This document shows positions 24,661 to 32,248 of a DNA stretch of 64,000 bases, piece after piece (position 1 is the stretch's first letter; the number at the start of each line of letters is the position of its first letter). Below the pieces are notes generated by a model, which was given only the letters and a program-made list of their open reading frames with translations, did no database searches and was not told the DNA's origin. The stretch comes from DASYVD01 sp036000545 (GTDB lineage Bacteria; Actinomycetota; UBA4738; CALAEC01). A program made the translations under genes and the position numbers. Location: positions 1-64,000 of the forward strand of contig DASYVD010000004.1 of assembly GCA_036000545.1 (NCBI GenBank), written 5' to 3'.

Positions 24661-25038
24661 TCAGAACGTCGGGGGATCTCGGTGCCACCACTCGCGGAGG
24701 GAGCGACACCGCCCGTCATCGTCGAACTCCAGCACGAAGACTCCATCGGTCATGGTCCGGACGCCCGATGGGTCTCGCAGGATCGAAGCCGACCAATGGG
24801 CAACGGCTTCCCCGTCCCCGACAAGGAGGACTTCCGCTTCGAACGACACCTCCCGATGGCCGCCGGTGGCCTCGCCCCAGTACGCGCGGATCCGCTCACG
24901 CCCCCGCATGATCTCCTCGAAGGGCGTTTCCTGATACATCGCGTCCTCGGAGAAGATCGCGGCGGCGGCGTCCGGATCCTTCTTCTCCCAGGCTCGTCCG
25001 TATCGGGACAGCCAGCGCTCGACGTCCGTGCGATTCAG
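24661..25038 (-). CDS. SnoaL/NTF2-like small protein
   Basis: About 125 residues with an NTF2-like fold pattern: VERWLSRYGRAWEKKDPDAAAAIFSEDAMYQETPF, then RGRERIRAYWGEA and a C-terminal sheet (ADGEAVAHWSASI, TMTDGVFVLEFDDDGRCRSLREWWHRD). Such folds serve as ketosteroid-isomerase-like enzymes or ligand pockets; no catalytic assignment is possible. No ATG, GTG or TTG lies near the start of homology; the best candidate is CTG at 25038, overlapping the rpmE stop as CTGA. It sits 11 bases before DUF1385 in the same operon. Start confidence is low; the coding frame itself is convincing. Confidence 0.75.
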   Translation of the reverse strand: MNRTDVERWLSRYGRAWEKKDPDAAAAIFSEDAMYQETPFEEIMRGRERIRAYWGEATGGHREVSFEAEVLLVGDGEAVAHWSASILRDPSGVRTMTDGVFVLEFDDDGRCRSLREWWHRDPPTF

Positions 25039-25241
25039 GATGTCTTCTGCCCGTAGCGACGGCGGAACCGGTCCACCCGGCCGCCGGTGTCCACCAGCTT
25101 CTGCTTGCCCGTGTAGAACGGGTGGCAGTTCGAGCAGATCTCGACGTGTATCTCCGGCTTGGTGGCCCGGGTGGTGAACGTGTTGCCGCACGAGCACCGC
25201 ACCGTGGCTTCCACGTACTCGGGATGGATCCCTTGCTTCAC
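25035..25241 (-). CDS. rpmE: 50S ribosomal protein L31, zinc-binding form
   Basis: A 68-residue ribosomal protein starting MKQGIHPEYVEATVRCSCG. Two CxC/CxxC pairs (CSC, CSNC) give the zinc-binding C-plus type, so no zinc-free paralogue feature is seen here. HPFYTGKQKLVDTGGRVDRF is the family core. The gene lies in its usual place after rho, separated by one small unknown gene. Confidence 0.97.
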   Translation of the reverse strand: MKQGIHPEYVEATVRCSCGNTFTTRATKPEIHVEICSNCHPFYTGKQKLVDTGGRVDRFRRRYGQKTS

Positions 25242-25264
25242 TTAACTCACACTCCTCTTCTTGC

Positions 25265-25489
25265 TCAGCTGTAGGAGAGCCCGTAGTCCTCCATCAGACC
25301 CTCCACGTACCTGTGGAAATGCAGATGGTCGCTCTTGTATTCCCGCTCTTCGCCGTCCTTCTCCACCACGACGACATCGAACGGGCCGCCGGGCGAGTCG
25401 CGATCCTCCGTGAGCCGGACAGGTTTCCAGCCCTCCTCGATCGCGTCCCGAAGCTCCACCAGCGTCGGGTCGTCACCCCAGCCAGCCAA
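25265..25489 (-). CDS. Small hypothetical protein between rho and rpmE
   Basis: A 74-residue acidic protein (LVELRDAIEEGWKPVRLTED to HFHRYVEGLMEDYGLSYS) with no signal peptide or membrane helix. I do not recognise a family. Coding is supported by its fit between rho (5 bases) and rpmE (23 bases), a normal amino-acid composition, and a frame free of the Arg/Pro bias seen in shadow frames. The start is uncertain: TTG at 25489 is used, GTG at 25459 is an alternative. Confidence 0.6.
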   Translation of the reverse strand: MAGWGDDPTLVELRDAIEEGWKPVRLTEDRDSPGGPFDVVVVEKDGEEREYKSDHLHFHRYVEGLMEDYGLSYS

Positions 25490-25494
25490 GGAAG

Positions 25495-26994
25495 CTAATC
25501 CCTCACAGGGGCCTTGGCGATCTCCTTGAGGAACTGCTCGTTCGACTTCGTGGACCGGATCTTGTCGATGAGCATCTCGACCGCCGCGTTGGAGTCCAAT
25601 GCGTGCAGCACCCGGCGGAGCCGCCACACGAGCGCCAGCTCCTCCTGGGCCATGAGGCGCTCCTCCTTGCGGGTACCGGAGGCCTCGATGTTGATGGCCG
25701 GGTAGATCCGCTTCTCGGCGAGGTTCCGGTCCAGCCGAAGCTCCATGTTCCCGGTGCCCTTGAACTCCTCGAAGATCTGGTCGTCCATCCGGGAGCCCGT
25801 CTCCACCAGGGTGCTGGCGATAATGGTCAGCGACCCGCCCTCCTCGATGTTCCGGGCGGCCCCGAAGAACCTTCTCGGGGGATAGAGGGCCGTGGAGTCG
25901 ATACCCCCGGACAGGATCTTGCCCGAGGCGGGGGCGGACAGGTTGTACGCCCGGGCCAGCCGGGTGATGGAGTCGAGCAGGATGGCCACGTCGTTCCCCT
26001 GCTCCACCAGGCGCTTGGCCCGCTCCAGCACCAGCTCGGTGACCTGGATGTGCTGGTCGGGGGGCTTGTCGAAGGTCGAGTACACGACCTCCGCGGCCTC
26101 CACGGTCCGCTGCCAGTCGGTGACCTCCTCGGGCCGCTCATCGACCAGCAGCACCATCACGTGGGTCTCGGGATTCGAATTGATGATGCCGTTGGCGATC
26201 TGCTTGAGGACCGTGGTCTTCCCGGCCTTCGGCGGAGACACGACCATCCCACGCTGGCCCTTCCCGATCGGGGCCACCAGGTCGATGATCCGCTCCGTGA
26301 CCGCGAGCGGACCGTTCTCCAGGCGGAACCGCTCCTCGGGGAACAGCGGCGTCAGCTTCTCGAACTCGCGACGCCCCCGGGCCTCGTCGGGGCTGACCTG
26401 GTTGACCGTGTCGATCCGAAGCAGCGCCCAGTACTTCTCGTTGTCCTTGGGCGCCCGGACGGCGCCGGTGATCTGGTCTCCCTTGCGCAGGCCAAACCGC
26501 CGGATCTGCGAGAGCGAAACGTAGATGTCGCCCTGGCTCGGCAGGTATCCCTGGGTGCGGAGGAACCCGTAGCCCTCCGGAAGGACGTCGAGGATCCCGG
26601 TTCGCACCGGCGCCTCGGCTAGCTCCTCCTCCGTGGCCTCACGCGGCCGTTCCCGGTCGCGATCGCGGCCACGCCGGCGCCGGCGGTCCCTGCCGCCGCG
26701 CTCCGGCCGGCCGCCCGTCTCCTCTTCCCGGGTCTCGGGAGCAGCCTCCGCCGTGGCCGTGCTACCGCGCCCCGACTCGGAGTTGGCCGTCCGGCTCGAG
26801 GGTGCGTCCACGGAGCTCCCGTCGGCCTCGCTCGGGGCTCGCTGCTGCCCGTTCACCTTGGTCAGGATGGCGTCGATAAGCTCGCTTTTCTTCAGCCGCT
26901 GGAAGCCCTCGACGCCGGCCGCCGCGGCGATCTCGTGCAGCTCGGTGAGAACCTTCTGCTCCAGGACCGATCTGTCGATCGTGCGTGAATCCAC
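25495..26994 (-). CDS. rho: Transcription termination factor Rho
   Basis: Hexameric RNA-dependent ATPase, 499 residues. An N-terminal helical bundle (residues 1-45) is followed by an Arg/Asp/Glu-rich insertion of about 70 residues (RDRRRRRGRDRDRERPRE) typical of actinobacterial Rho. Then come the RNA-binding cold-shock-like domain (LPEGYGFLRTQGYLPSQGDIYVS) and the ATPase core with P-loop SPPKAGKTTVLKQIA, the Q-loop PASGKILSGGIDSTAL and the R-loop region. Rarity of classical terminators in the window fits strong use of Rho. It starts 3 bases after the transaldolase stop. Confidence 0.97.
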   Translation of the reverse strand: MDSRTIDRSVLEQKVLTELHEIAAAAGVEGFQRLKKSELIDAILTKVNGQQRAPSEADGSSVDAPSSRTANSESGRGSTATAEAAPETREEETGGRPERGGRDRRRRRGRDRDRERPREATEEELAEAPVRTGILDVLPEGYGFLRTQGYLPSQGDIYVSLSQIRRFGLRKGDQITGAVRAPKDNEKYWALLRIDTVNQVSPDEARGRREFEKLTPLFPEERFRLENGPLAVTERIIDLVAPIGKGQRGMVVSPPKAGKTTVLKQIANGIINSNPETHVMVLLVDERPEEVTDWQRTVEAAEVVYSTFDKPPDQHIQVTELVLERAKRLVEQGNDVAILLDSITRLARAYNLSAPASGKILSGGIDSTALYPPRRFFGAARNIEEGGSLTIIASTLVETGSRMDDQIFEEFKGTGNMELRLDRNLAEKRIYPAINIEASGTRKEERLMAQEELALVWRLRRVLHALDSNAAVEMLIDKIRSTKSNEQFLKEIAKAPVRD

Positions 26995-26997
26995 CTC

Positions 26998-27663
26998 TTA
27001 TGCTCCTTCCTTGCCCAACTTCTTCTTCAGCTCCGCCCAGTCCGACAGGAACTTCTCCAGCCCCACGTCGGTGAGCGGGTGTTTCACCAGCTTGGTGAAC
27101 ACGTCATACGGCATCGTCGCGATGTCCGCGCCGGACAGCGCCGCGTCGACGATGTGCATTGGGTGGCGCAGGGATGCCGCGAGCACCTTCGTCTCGTACC
27201 CCTGGATCTCGTAGATATCACAGATCTGCCGCAGCGCGTGCATGCCATCCGCCGCCGCATCGTCGATCCGGCCGAGGAACGGGGACACGATGTACGCCCC
27301 GATCTCCGCCGCCAGGATCGCCTGCGCGGGAGAGAACACTAGCGTGACGTTGATCCGAACCCCGTCCCCGACCAAGCGCCTCCCCGCCTTGAGCCCGTCT
27401 GGGGTCATGGGCACCTTGACCACGGCGTTCGGGCCCATGGTGGCGAGGTACTTCCCCTCCTCGTACATCTTGTCGGCTTCGGGCTCTGTGGTCTCAAGCG
27501 AGACGTCGCCCTCGACCTCCGTCAGGATCTCCTTCCACAGCTGGACCGGGTCGGCCCTCTCCTTGCCCACCAGGGTCGGGTTGGTGGTGACCCCCGACAG
27601 CACACCCCACGAGTTGATCTCGCGGATCTCGTCGATGTTCGCCGTGTCGAGGAACAGCTTCAC
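26998..27663 (-). CDS. Transaldolase, short (TalC/FSA-like) type
   Basis: A 221-residue class I aldolase: MKLFLDTANIDEIREINSWG, TTNPTLVGKE, the Schiff-base lysine in NAVVKVPMT, NVTLVFSPAQAILAAEIGA, SPFLGRIDD. Length matches the small transaldolase/fructose-6-phosphate aldolase group rather than the 310-residue TalB type. Start is GTG at 27663, overlapping the stop of the 2-phosphoglycerate kinase gene (GTGA), so the two are coupled. Family knowledge suggests sedoheptulose-7-P/glyceraldehyde-3-P exchange; aldolase activity on dihydroxyacetone cannot be excluded. Confidence 0.92.
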   Translation of the reverse strand: MKLFLDTANIDEIREINSWGVLSGVTTNPTLVGKERADPVQLWKEILTEVEGDVSLETTEPEADKMYEEGKYLATMGPNAVVKVPMTPDGLKAGRRLVGDGVRINVTLVFSPAQAILAAEIGAYIVSPFLGRIDDAAADGMHALRQICDIYEIQGYETKVLAASLRHPMHIVDAALSGADIATMPYDVFTKLVKHPLTDVGLEKFLSDWAELKKKLGKEGA

Positions 27664-28643
27664 AGCGTCTTCCCTCCTTCGAACTCTGGCACGCGCATCG
27701 ATTCCGCCCTGGGCCGGTGCGCTGCCGCCCACTCGGTGGCCCGCTCCACTACCAGGTCGATCACGTCGGCGATCGTCTGGTCCAGGCTGTAGCTGGGAAC
27801 GATCGGCCACCCATGTGAGAGCGCTTGGCTCTTGATGTACCGCTGCACCTTCCGGATGTTGTCGAAGCTCGCGAGGTAGTGGTCGAAGGGGCGGCGGGAC
27901 GGCTCCATTGTACGGGCGATGAAGTGGCTCCGATGGACGTCCTCGTCCTCCACGGTGATGACCATGGGGATGGGGGCCACGAAGTCTTCGAGGTCCGCGG
28001 TCTCCACGAACCCGGGGACCACGTGCGCTCCTTCGATCACAGTGCTTGATTTCCTGGACCCTTCCACAGCCGCCCGCTCGATCAGGGCGTGGACTCCCAC
28101 GGCGATCGCTGTGGTCTGCTCCCGGAACCCCACGATGACCTTGTCGGCCGGCCGCGGGGGAGGCTCCCGCAACGCGGAGTCGGCGTCGAACGACGACGTG
28201 TGCAGCGTGGGCATGAGCTTGTGAGAGAACAGAGCTCGCATGACCTCCCGGATGGAATCCGTAGCTACGACGCGGACGATGTCCATACGGTCCGCCACCT
28301 TGGTGGCTATGGTGGACTTCCCAACGCCGGTGGCTCCGCCGATCAGGATCACCAGGGGGACGTCCAGGTCCGACACATTCTGCCAACGGATGAAGTTCTT
28401 GGCGTAGCGGTCCCCGGCCACTTCCTCAAGCACTTGAATGGCCACGTCCCGGAGCTCCTGCCTGGTTACGGAAGAAAATTGATGCTCCACGAGGTAGTCC
28501 TCGATCTTCTCGGCCACCTGGTACGCGCGGTAGGGCGTCATCCCGGTGACCATTACCTGGGAGGCCATCAGGCCCTTGGAGTAGGGGAGTCCTGGCTCCT
28601 GGTCGGAGATGACGACGTTCTGGGTCCGCTTCTTCTTCTTCAT
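27660..28643 (-). CDS. 2-phosphoglycerate kinase
   Basis: A 327-residue P-loop kinase. An ATP-cone-like N-terminal part (LPYSKGLMASQVMVTGMTPYRAY to ELRDVAIQVLEE, about 10-75) precedes Walker A IGGATGVGKST (101-111), then ATDSIREVMRALFSHKLMPTLHTSSFDA and EGAHVVPGF, matching 2-phosphoglycerate kinase. In methanogens this enzyme phosphorylates 2-phosphoglycerate to 2,3-bisphosphoglycerate, the precursor of cyclic 2,3-diphosphoglycerate. The next gene upstream encodes the cyclising enzyme, which strongly supports the pathway. ATG at 28643 starts MKKKKRTQN; the frame opening at 28700 is not needed. Confidence 0.87.
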   Translation of the reverse strand: MKKKKRTQNVVISDQEPGLPYSKGLMASQVMVTGMTPYRAYQVAEKIEDYLVEHQFSSVTRQELRDVAIQVLEEVAGDRYAKNFIRWQNVSDLDVPLVILIGGATGVGKSTIATKVADRMDIVRVVATDSIREVMRALFSHKLMPTLHTSSFDADSALREPPPRPADKVIVGFREQTTAIAVGVHALIERAAVEGSRKSSTVIEGAHVVPGFVETADLEDFVAPIPMVITVEDEDVHRSHFIARTMEPSRRPFDHYLASFDNIRKVQRYIKSQALSHGWPIVPSYSLDQTIADVIDLVVERATEWAAAHRPRAESMRVPEFEGGKTL

Positions 28644-28662
28644 GTTGTCTCCGCGGCCGCGC

Positions 28663-30024
28663 TTAGCTCGATCCGGCGATGCGCCGGTCGCGTCCCTCAC
28701 TCTCGGCGCGTTCCATCGCAGCCCGAGCCGCCTCCAGCAGGAGGTCGGGGAGCTGCCCGTCGCCCCCGAGCGTCTCCGCCCGGTTGTCGGCGAACACCAC
28801 CTCGGCCCCCCGTGCCAGGGCCCGCTCGGCGGCCACGTCCACCGCCGCCGCTTTTAGCTCGGTGAGCAGGATCTCGAACGACGGAGCGCCGTCGAGGTCC
28901 TCGCCCACGCCATTACGGTCGGCCAGCCTGTGGGTCACGCCGACGACCTGGCAGCCGTGAGCCTCTTCCAGGTGCGAGGCTACGGATGCACCTACGTCGG
29001 GCGGAGCCGTGGTCGCGAAGTACACCTTCTTCCCCCTGACCTCGCGTAGCGGAACCGGCTTGAGCTCCGCCACGACTACCCGTGCATCAGGACGAAGCCT
29101 ACGGATGTGGGATATCAGGATGGGAACGCGGCCCCCATCGGGGCCACTCCCCAATGTTAGCACGACCAGGTCTGAAAGCAATACTCGATACGGACCGAAG
29201 TAGCCGCCCAGATATTCCTCCGGTGAACCGGCTGAGGCCACCAGGACGCCAGCGTCCCACGGCACGGGCGGGACGGCCGACCCACTCCCCTCCAGGATGA
29301 CCAGGCCCGCCCCGGCTCGGACGGCCACCTGAGCAGCCTCGTGGACGTTCGAGGCGAAGGGAGCCCCGGCGAGCCCGCCGCCGACACGCCGGGCACCCAC
29401 GGTGGTCACTCCGGTGGTCATGGCGTCCTCCAGGTAGTCACTGGCGGCGTGCTCCCCCCGCCGGGCCAGCTCCAGGAGCCGGTCGAGCCCCAGTGATCCG
29501 GCTTCCGCCACCTGAGGTTCGGGCGGTCCGCCCCGGCCCATCGCCACCACCACGGGGTCGAGCCCAGCCCTGGCTGTGACCCGGGCCGCCTCACCAGCGA
29601 TGGCGGTCTTCCCGGTCCGCTTCCCGGTGCCGATGACCGCGAGAGTGGGCACGGCCAGGGGAGCGGCCGTGATGGGGGGCTCCAGGCGGAAGTCCGAGCC
29701 CACGTAGGGGATCCCGGCGGCCAGCGTCACCGCCGCCAACAGCATCCGTTCGCGGTAGCCGAGAACCGGCTCGTCCGACAGATCCAGCACGCCGTCCGGA
29801 CGAACCTCCTCGAGGGCCCGGCGCAGCGCCGAACGGGGATCCTCTCCCCCGTCCAGCACCGGCACGTCCCCCAGGTCGAGCCGCCGGTCTGCGCCGAGCT
29901 TCTCAGTGCCCCCCAGGAACAAACAGGCGACGACGTCGTACCCGAGGCTCTGCGCGGCGAAGAGTCCCCACCGCGTGGTGGGGGGGTAGTGTTCACCATC
30001 GACGAGCGCGAGCACCCTGTGCAT
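28663..30024 (-). CDS. Cyclic 2,3-diphosphoglycerate synthetase-like ATPase
   Basis: A 453-residue cytosolic protein beginning MHRVLALVDGEHYPPTTRWG. A GTP/ATP-type P-loop VIGTGKRTGKTAIAGEAARV (130-149) follows an N-terminal domain of about 120 residues. The order (N-domain, P-loop, EGSGSAVPPVPWDAGVLVASAG, then a C-terminal domain) and length agree with archaeal cyclic 2,3-diphosphoglycerate synthetase, which closes the intramolecular phosphoanhydride of 2,3-bisphosphoglycerate using ATP. Its neighbour 19 bases downstream is 2-phosphoglycerate kinase. The call rests on recalled family features plus context; the closest characterised members are from methanogens. Confidence 0.82.
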   Translation of the reverse strand: MHRVLALVDGEHYPPTTRWGLFAAQSLGYDVVACLFLGGTEKLGADRRLDLGDVPVLDGGEDPRSALRRALEEVRPDGVLDLSDEPVLGYRERMLLAAVTLAAGIPYVGSDFRLEPPITAAPLAVPTLAVIGTGKRTGKTAIAGEAARVTARAGLDPVVVAMGRGGPPEPQVAEAGSLGLDRLLELARRGEHAASDYLEDAMTTGVTTVGARRVGGGLAGAPFASNVHEAAQVAVRAGAGLVILEGSGSAVPPVPWDAGVLVASAGSPEEYLGGYFGPYRVLLSDLVVLTLGSGPDGGRVPILISHIRRLRPDARVVVAELKPVPLREVRGKKVYFATTAPPDVGASVASHLEEAHGCQVVGVTHRLADRNGVGEDLDGAPSFEILLTELKAAAVDVAAERALARGAEVVFADNRAETLGGDGQLPDLLLEAARAAMERAESEGRDRRIAGSS

Positions 30025-30065
30025 GTCGCGATTCGACTCCAGCCGGGCTTCGACCCCCTGGACCC

Positions 30066-30932
30066 CTAGTCCGTCGGAAGCGGCGCGCCCTGCGATTCGT
30101 CGTCGGGCGAACCCTCGCCGGACGACGAACTCAGCGGCGAGTCCGAGAGCCTATGACCGATGGGCTCCTGGACCAGGTTCTCCAGCTCCCTGTAGTACTG
30201 CTGCCCCGTCGACATGGAGAAATGTGCGATCCGCGTCGACGCTCCGAACGGGAACTTGCGGAAGATCTTCAGCTCGTCACCATCAAGCTCGACGACGTTG
30301 TAACAGGGGCGAGTATGCCCTCGGAGGCGGAGCGAGGAGCAGGTGCCGGCGTTCACGATGTAGAGGTTCTCCAAGCGCCACACGTACGGCACGTGCTTGT
30401 GCCCCGAGAGCACCAGGTTCACCCCATTCCCAATCAGGATCTCCAGGAGGTCGCCCGCGTCCATGACCGTGTTGCGCTCGCGGCCTGTGCCGGGGATCGG
30501 GATCAGGTGATGGTGCAGAGCAAACACCTTGAGGTCCGCTTGCCCGGCGAACTGCTCCGCGATCCACGGGTACCGCTCCCGGCCGATCTGTCCCTCGTCG
30601 AGGTCGGGCTCGCTGGAGTCCGCCCCCACAACCCGGACCCCTTTCACGTTCGCTCCCCAGAACCGGGGCCCAATGAGCTCCTCGAAGTGCACGTACCCCA
30701 CGTTGCGGGCGTCGTGGTTACCCGGGATCGAGTACACGGGGGCAGTGATCCGCTCGAGGTACGCCACCGCGGTCTTGAACTCCTGGCGATACCCGAAATT
30801 GGTGAAGTCGCCCGTGATCACAACGGCGTCGGGCTGGAGCTCGTTGAGCTCCACGATGACCCGGTTCATCAGGTTGGGAACGAAGTATGGCGAGCCGACA
30901 TGGAGGTCGGAGATGTGAGCGATGGTGACCAC
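30066..30932 (-). CDS. Calcineurin-like metallophosphoesterase
   Basis: A 288-residue class III phosphodiesterase-type enzyme. Dimetal motifs are in place: ISDLHVGS (D-x-H), GDFTNFG, GNHDARN, HHHL and SGHKHVPYVW. No signal peptide is present, so it acts in the cytosol. The last 40 residues are Ser/Asp/Glu-rich and probably disordered. It is first in the run with the cyclic-diphosphoglycerate genes (41-base gap), so hydrolysis of a related phosphoester is an attractive but unproven idea; cyclic nucleotide hydrolysis is the family alternative. Start GTG at 30932, with a TAAACT -10-like box nine bases upstream. Confidence 0.9.
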   Translation of the reverse strand: MVTIAHISDLHVGSPYFVPNLMNRVIVELNELQPDAVVITGDFTNFGYRQEFKTAVAYLERITAPVYSIPGNHDARNVGYVHFEELIGPRFWGANVKGVRVVGADSSEPDLDEGQIGRERYPWIAEQFAGQADLKVFALHHHLIPIPGTGRERNTVMDAGDLLEILIGNGVNLVLSGHKHVPYVWRLENLYIVNAGTCSSLRLRGHTRPCYNVVELDGDELKIFRKFPFGASTRIAHFSMSTGQQYYRELENLVQEPIGHRLSDSPLSSSSGEGSPDDESQGAPLPTD

Positions 30933-30941
30933 GGTGCAGTT

Positions 30942-30947
30942 AGTTTA
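30942..30947 (-). promoter_or_regulatory. Probable -10 box before the metallophosphoesterase gene
   Basis: TAAACT on the minus strand lies nine bases before the GTG at 30932, in the 61-bp divergent gap to the MarP-like gene. No good -35 box is visible. If real, it would drive the long run toward rho with a leader of only two or three bases. Confidence 0.4.
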
Positions 30948-30993
30948 CCCCTCGCTTTCCTCGCTTATCCGCCGTCGTGGGAGGATGGCGCCC

Positions 30994-32163
30994 GTGAACC
31001 TCCTGGACCTCTTCATCATCTTCCTCGTCATCCTCGCCGCAGTTCTTGGGTACCGTAGAGGAGCAGTGCTCCAGGTCTTCGCCTACGGGGGCCTGGTGCT
31101 CGGCCTGTTCCTGGGGGTCCTCCTGGCTCCCCGGGTCGCATCCCTGGCTCGCGACCCGTTCACCCAGGCCATGCTGGCCCTGGGGACGCTGATCTTCGTG
31201 CCCGCCTTGCTGGACGGGGTCGGCTGGTACGTGGGGGCGCACGCATCCGCGGCCACCCGTCGGGTCTTCGACCCGGTCGACGCCATGGCCGGAACCGTGG
31301 TGGGAGCGGTGGCCATGCTCCTGGCCACGTGGCTCCTGGCCTTCAACCTGATCCAGGGGCCGTTCCCAGTCCTGGCGCGCCAGATCCGGCACTCTGCGGT
31401 GGTTCGGGCGATGGACGCGGTGTTCCCCCGGCCGCCGCCGCTCCTGGCACAAGCTCGCCGGTTCCTCGAGCGGTCGGGGTTCCCAGAGGTGTTCGCGGGC
31501 TTGCCCCCCTTCCCGATCGGGCCGGTGCGCAGCCCGACCAGGGGCGAGTTCAACGAAGCCATCGACGCCTCCGACCAGAGCACTGCGCGCGTCGCCGGTG
31601 AAGCCTGCGACCGCATCAGGGTCGGAAGCGGCTTCGTGGTTGAACCCGGCTACATCGTCACCAACGCGCACGTGGTCGCGGGGGTGGACGCGCCGGAGGT
31701 CCAGTTCCCCGCCGCCGGTCCCTTCGCTGCCACGACGGTCCTGTTCGACGACGACACGGACCTGGCGGTGCTCTACGTCGGGAACTCGCTCCCGCGAGAT
31801 CTGGATCTGCTTGGGTCGGACCTCGATCGTGGCGGCGGTGGAGCCGTTCTCGGCTACCCCGGTGGAGCGGAGCTCACGGCATCGACTGCCGGGGTCCGCC
31901 GCCGGCTGAACGCCGTGGGCCGCGACATCTACGGCCGGGACACCGTTGAGCGCGAGGTGTACGAGCTCCAGACCAGGGTTCGCCCGGGGAACTCCGGCGG
32001 GCCGTTCGTGACCCCCGAGGGGGATGTGGCCGGCGTGGTGTTCGCCGCGTCGACCACGGACAACGACGTTGGGTACGCGCTCACGTCGACGCAGGTGGAA
32101 CCGGTGATCAGACGGGGACTGGGACGCACGAGCGCGGTCGGCACCGGCCCCTGCATCCGGTAG
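30994..32163 (+). CDS. marP: MarP-like membrane serine protease (CvpA + trypsin domains)
   Basis: A 389-residue protein: four N-terminal membrane helices of the colicin V production (CvpA) type (about 1-125), a linker, then a chymotrypsin-fold protease with His226 (TNAHVVAG), Asp256 (DDDTDLAV) and Ser334 (RPGNSGGPF). Cys205 and Cys387 fall at the places of the regulatory disulfide described for M. tuberculosis MarP (Rv3671c), which is needed for acid and oxidative stress survival. GTG at 30994 is preferred over the ATG at 30985 because GGGAGG sits nine bases upstream of the GTG but touches the ATG. Divergent from the metallophosphoesterase. The stop abuts palindromic element A. Confidence 0.92.
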   Translation: MNLLDLFIIFLVILAAVLGYRRGAVLQVFAYGGLVLGLFLGVLLAPRVASLARDPFTQAMLALGTLIFVPALLDGVGWYVGAHASAATRRVFDPVDAMAGTVVGAVAMLLATWLLAFNLIQGPFPVLARQIRHSAVVRAMDAVFPRPPPLLAQARRFLERSGFPEVFAGLPPFPIGPVRSPTRGEFNEAIDASDQSTARVAGEACDRIRVGSGFVVEPGYIVTNAHVVAGVDAPEVQFPAAGPFAATTVLFDDDTDLAVLYVGNSLPRDLDLLGSDLDRGGGGAVLGYPGGAELTASTAGVRRRLNAVGRDIYGRDTVEREVYELQTRVRPGNSGGPFVTPEGDVAGVVFAASTTDNDVGYALTSTQVEPVIRRGLGRTSAVGTGPCIR

Positions 32164-32234
32164 GGGGGTCCGGGGGGAGTAGCTCGCCCGGAGCCCTCGA
32201 GCGGACGAGTAGCATAGCGAGCGGTCCCCCCGGA
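32163..32234 (+). repeat. Dispersed palindromic element, copy A
   Basis: GGGGGGTCCGGGGGG followed by AGTAGCTCGCCCGGAG, a 24-base loop, and GCGAGCGGTCCCCCCGGAG. Arms CCGGGGGG/CCCCCCGG and GCTCGC/GCGAGC can pair with a small internal bulge. It begins at the last base of the MarP-like stop codon and lies between two convergent genes. The left half differs from copy B at a single base in 31. Confidence 0.82.
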
Positions 32235-32248
32235 GTTGACAGGGCCCG

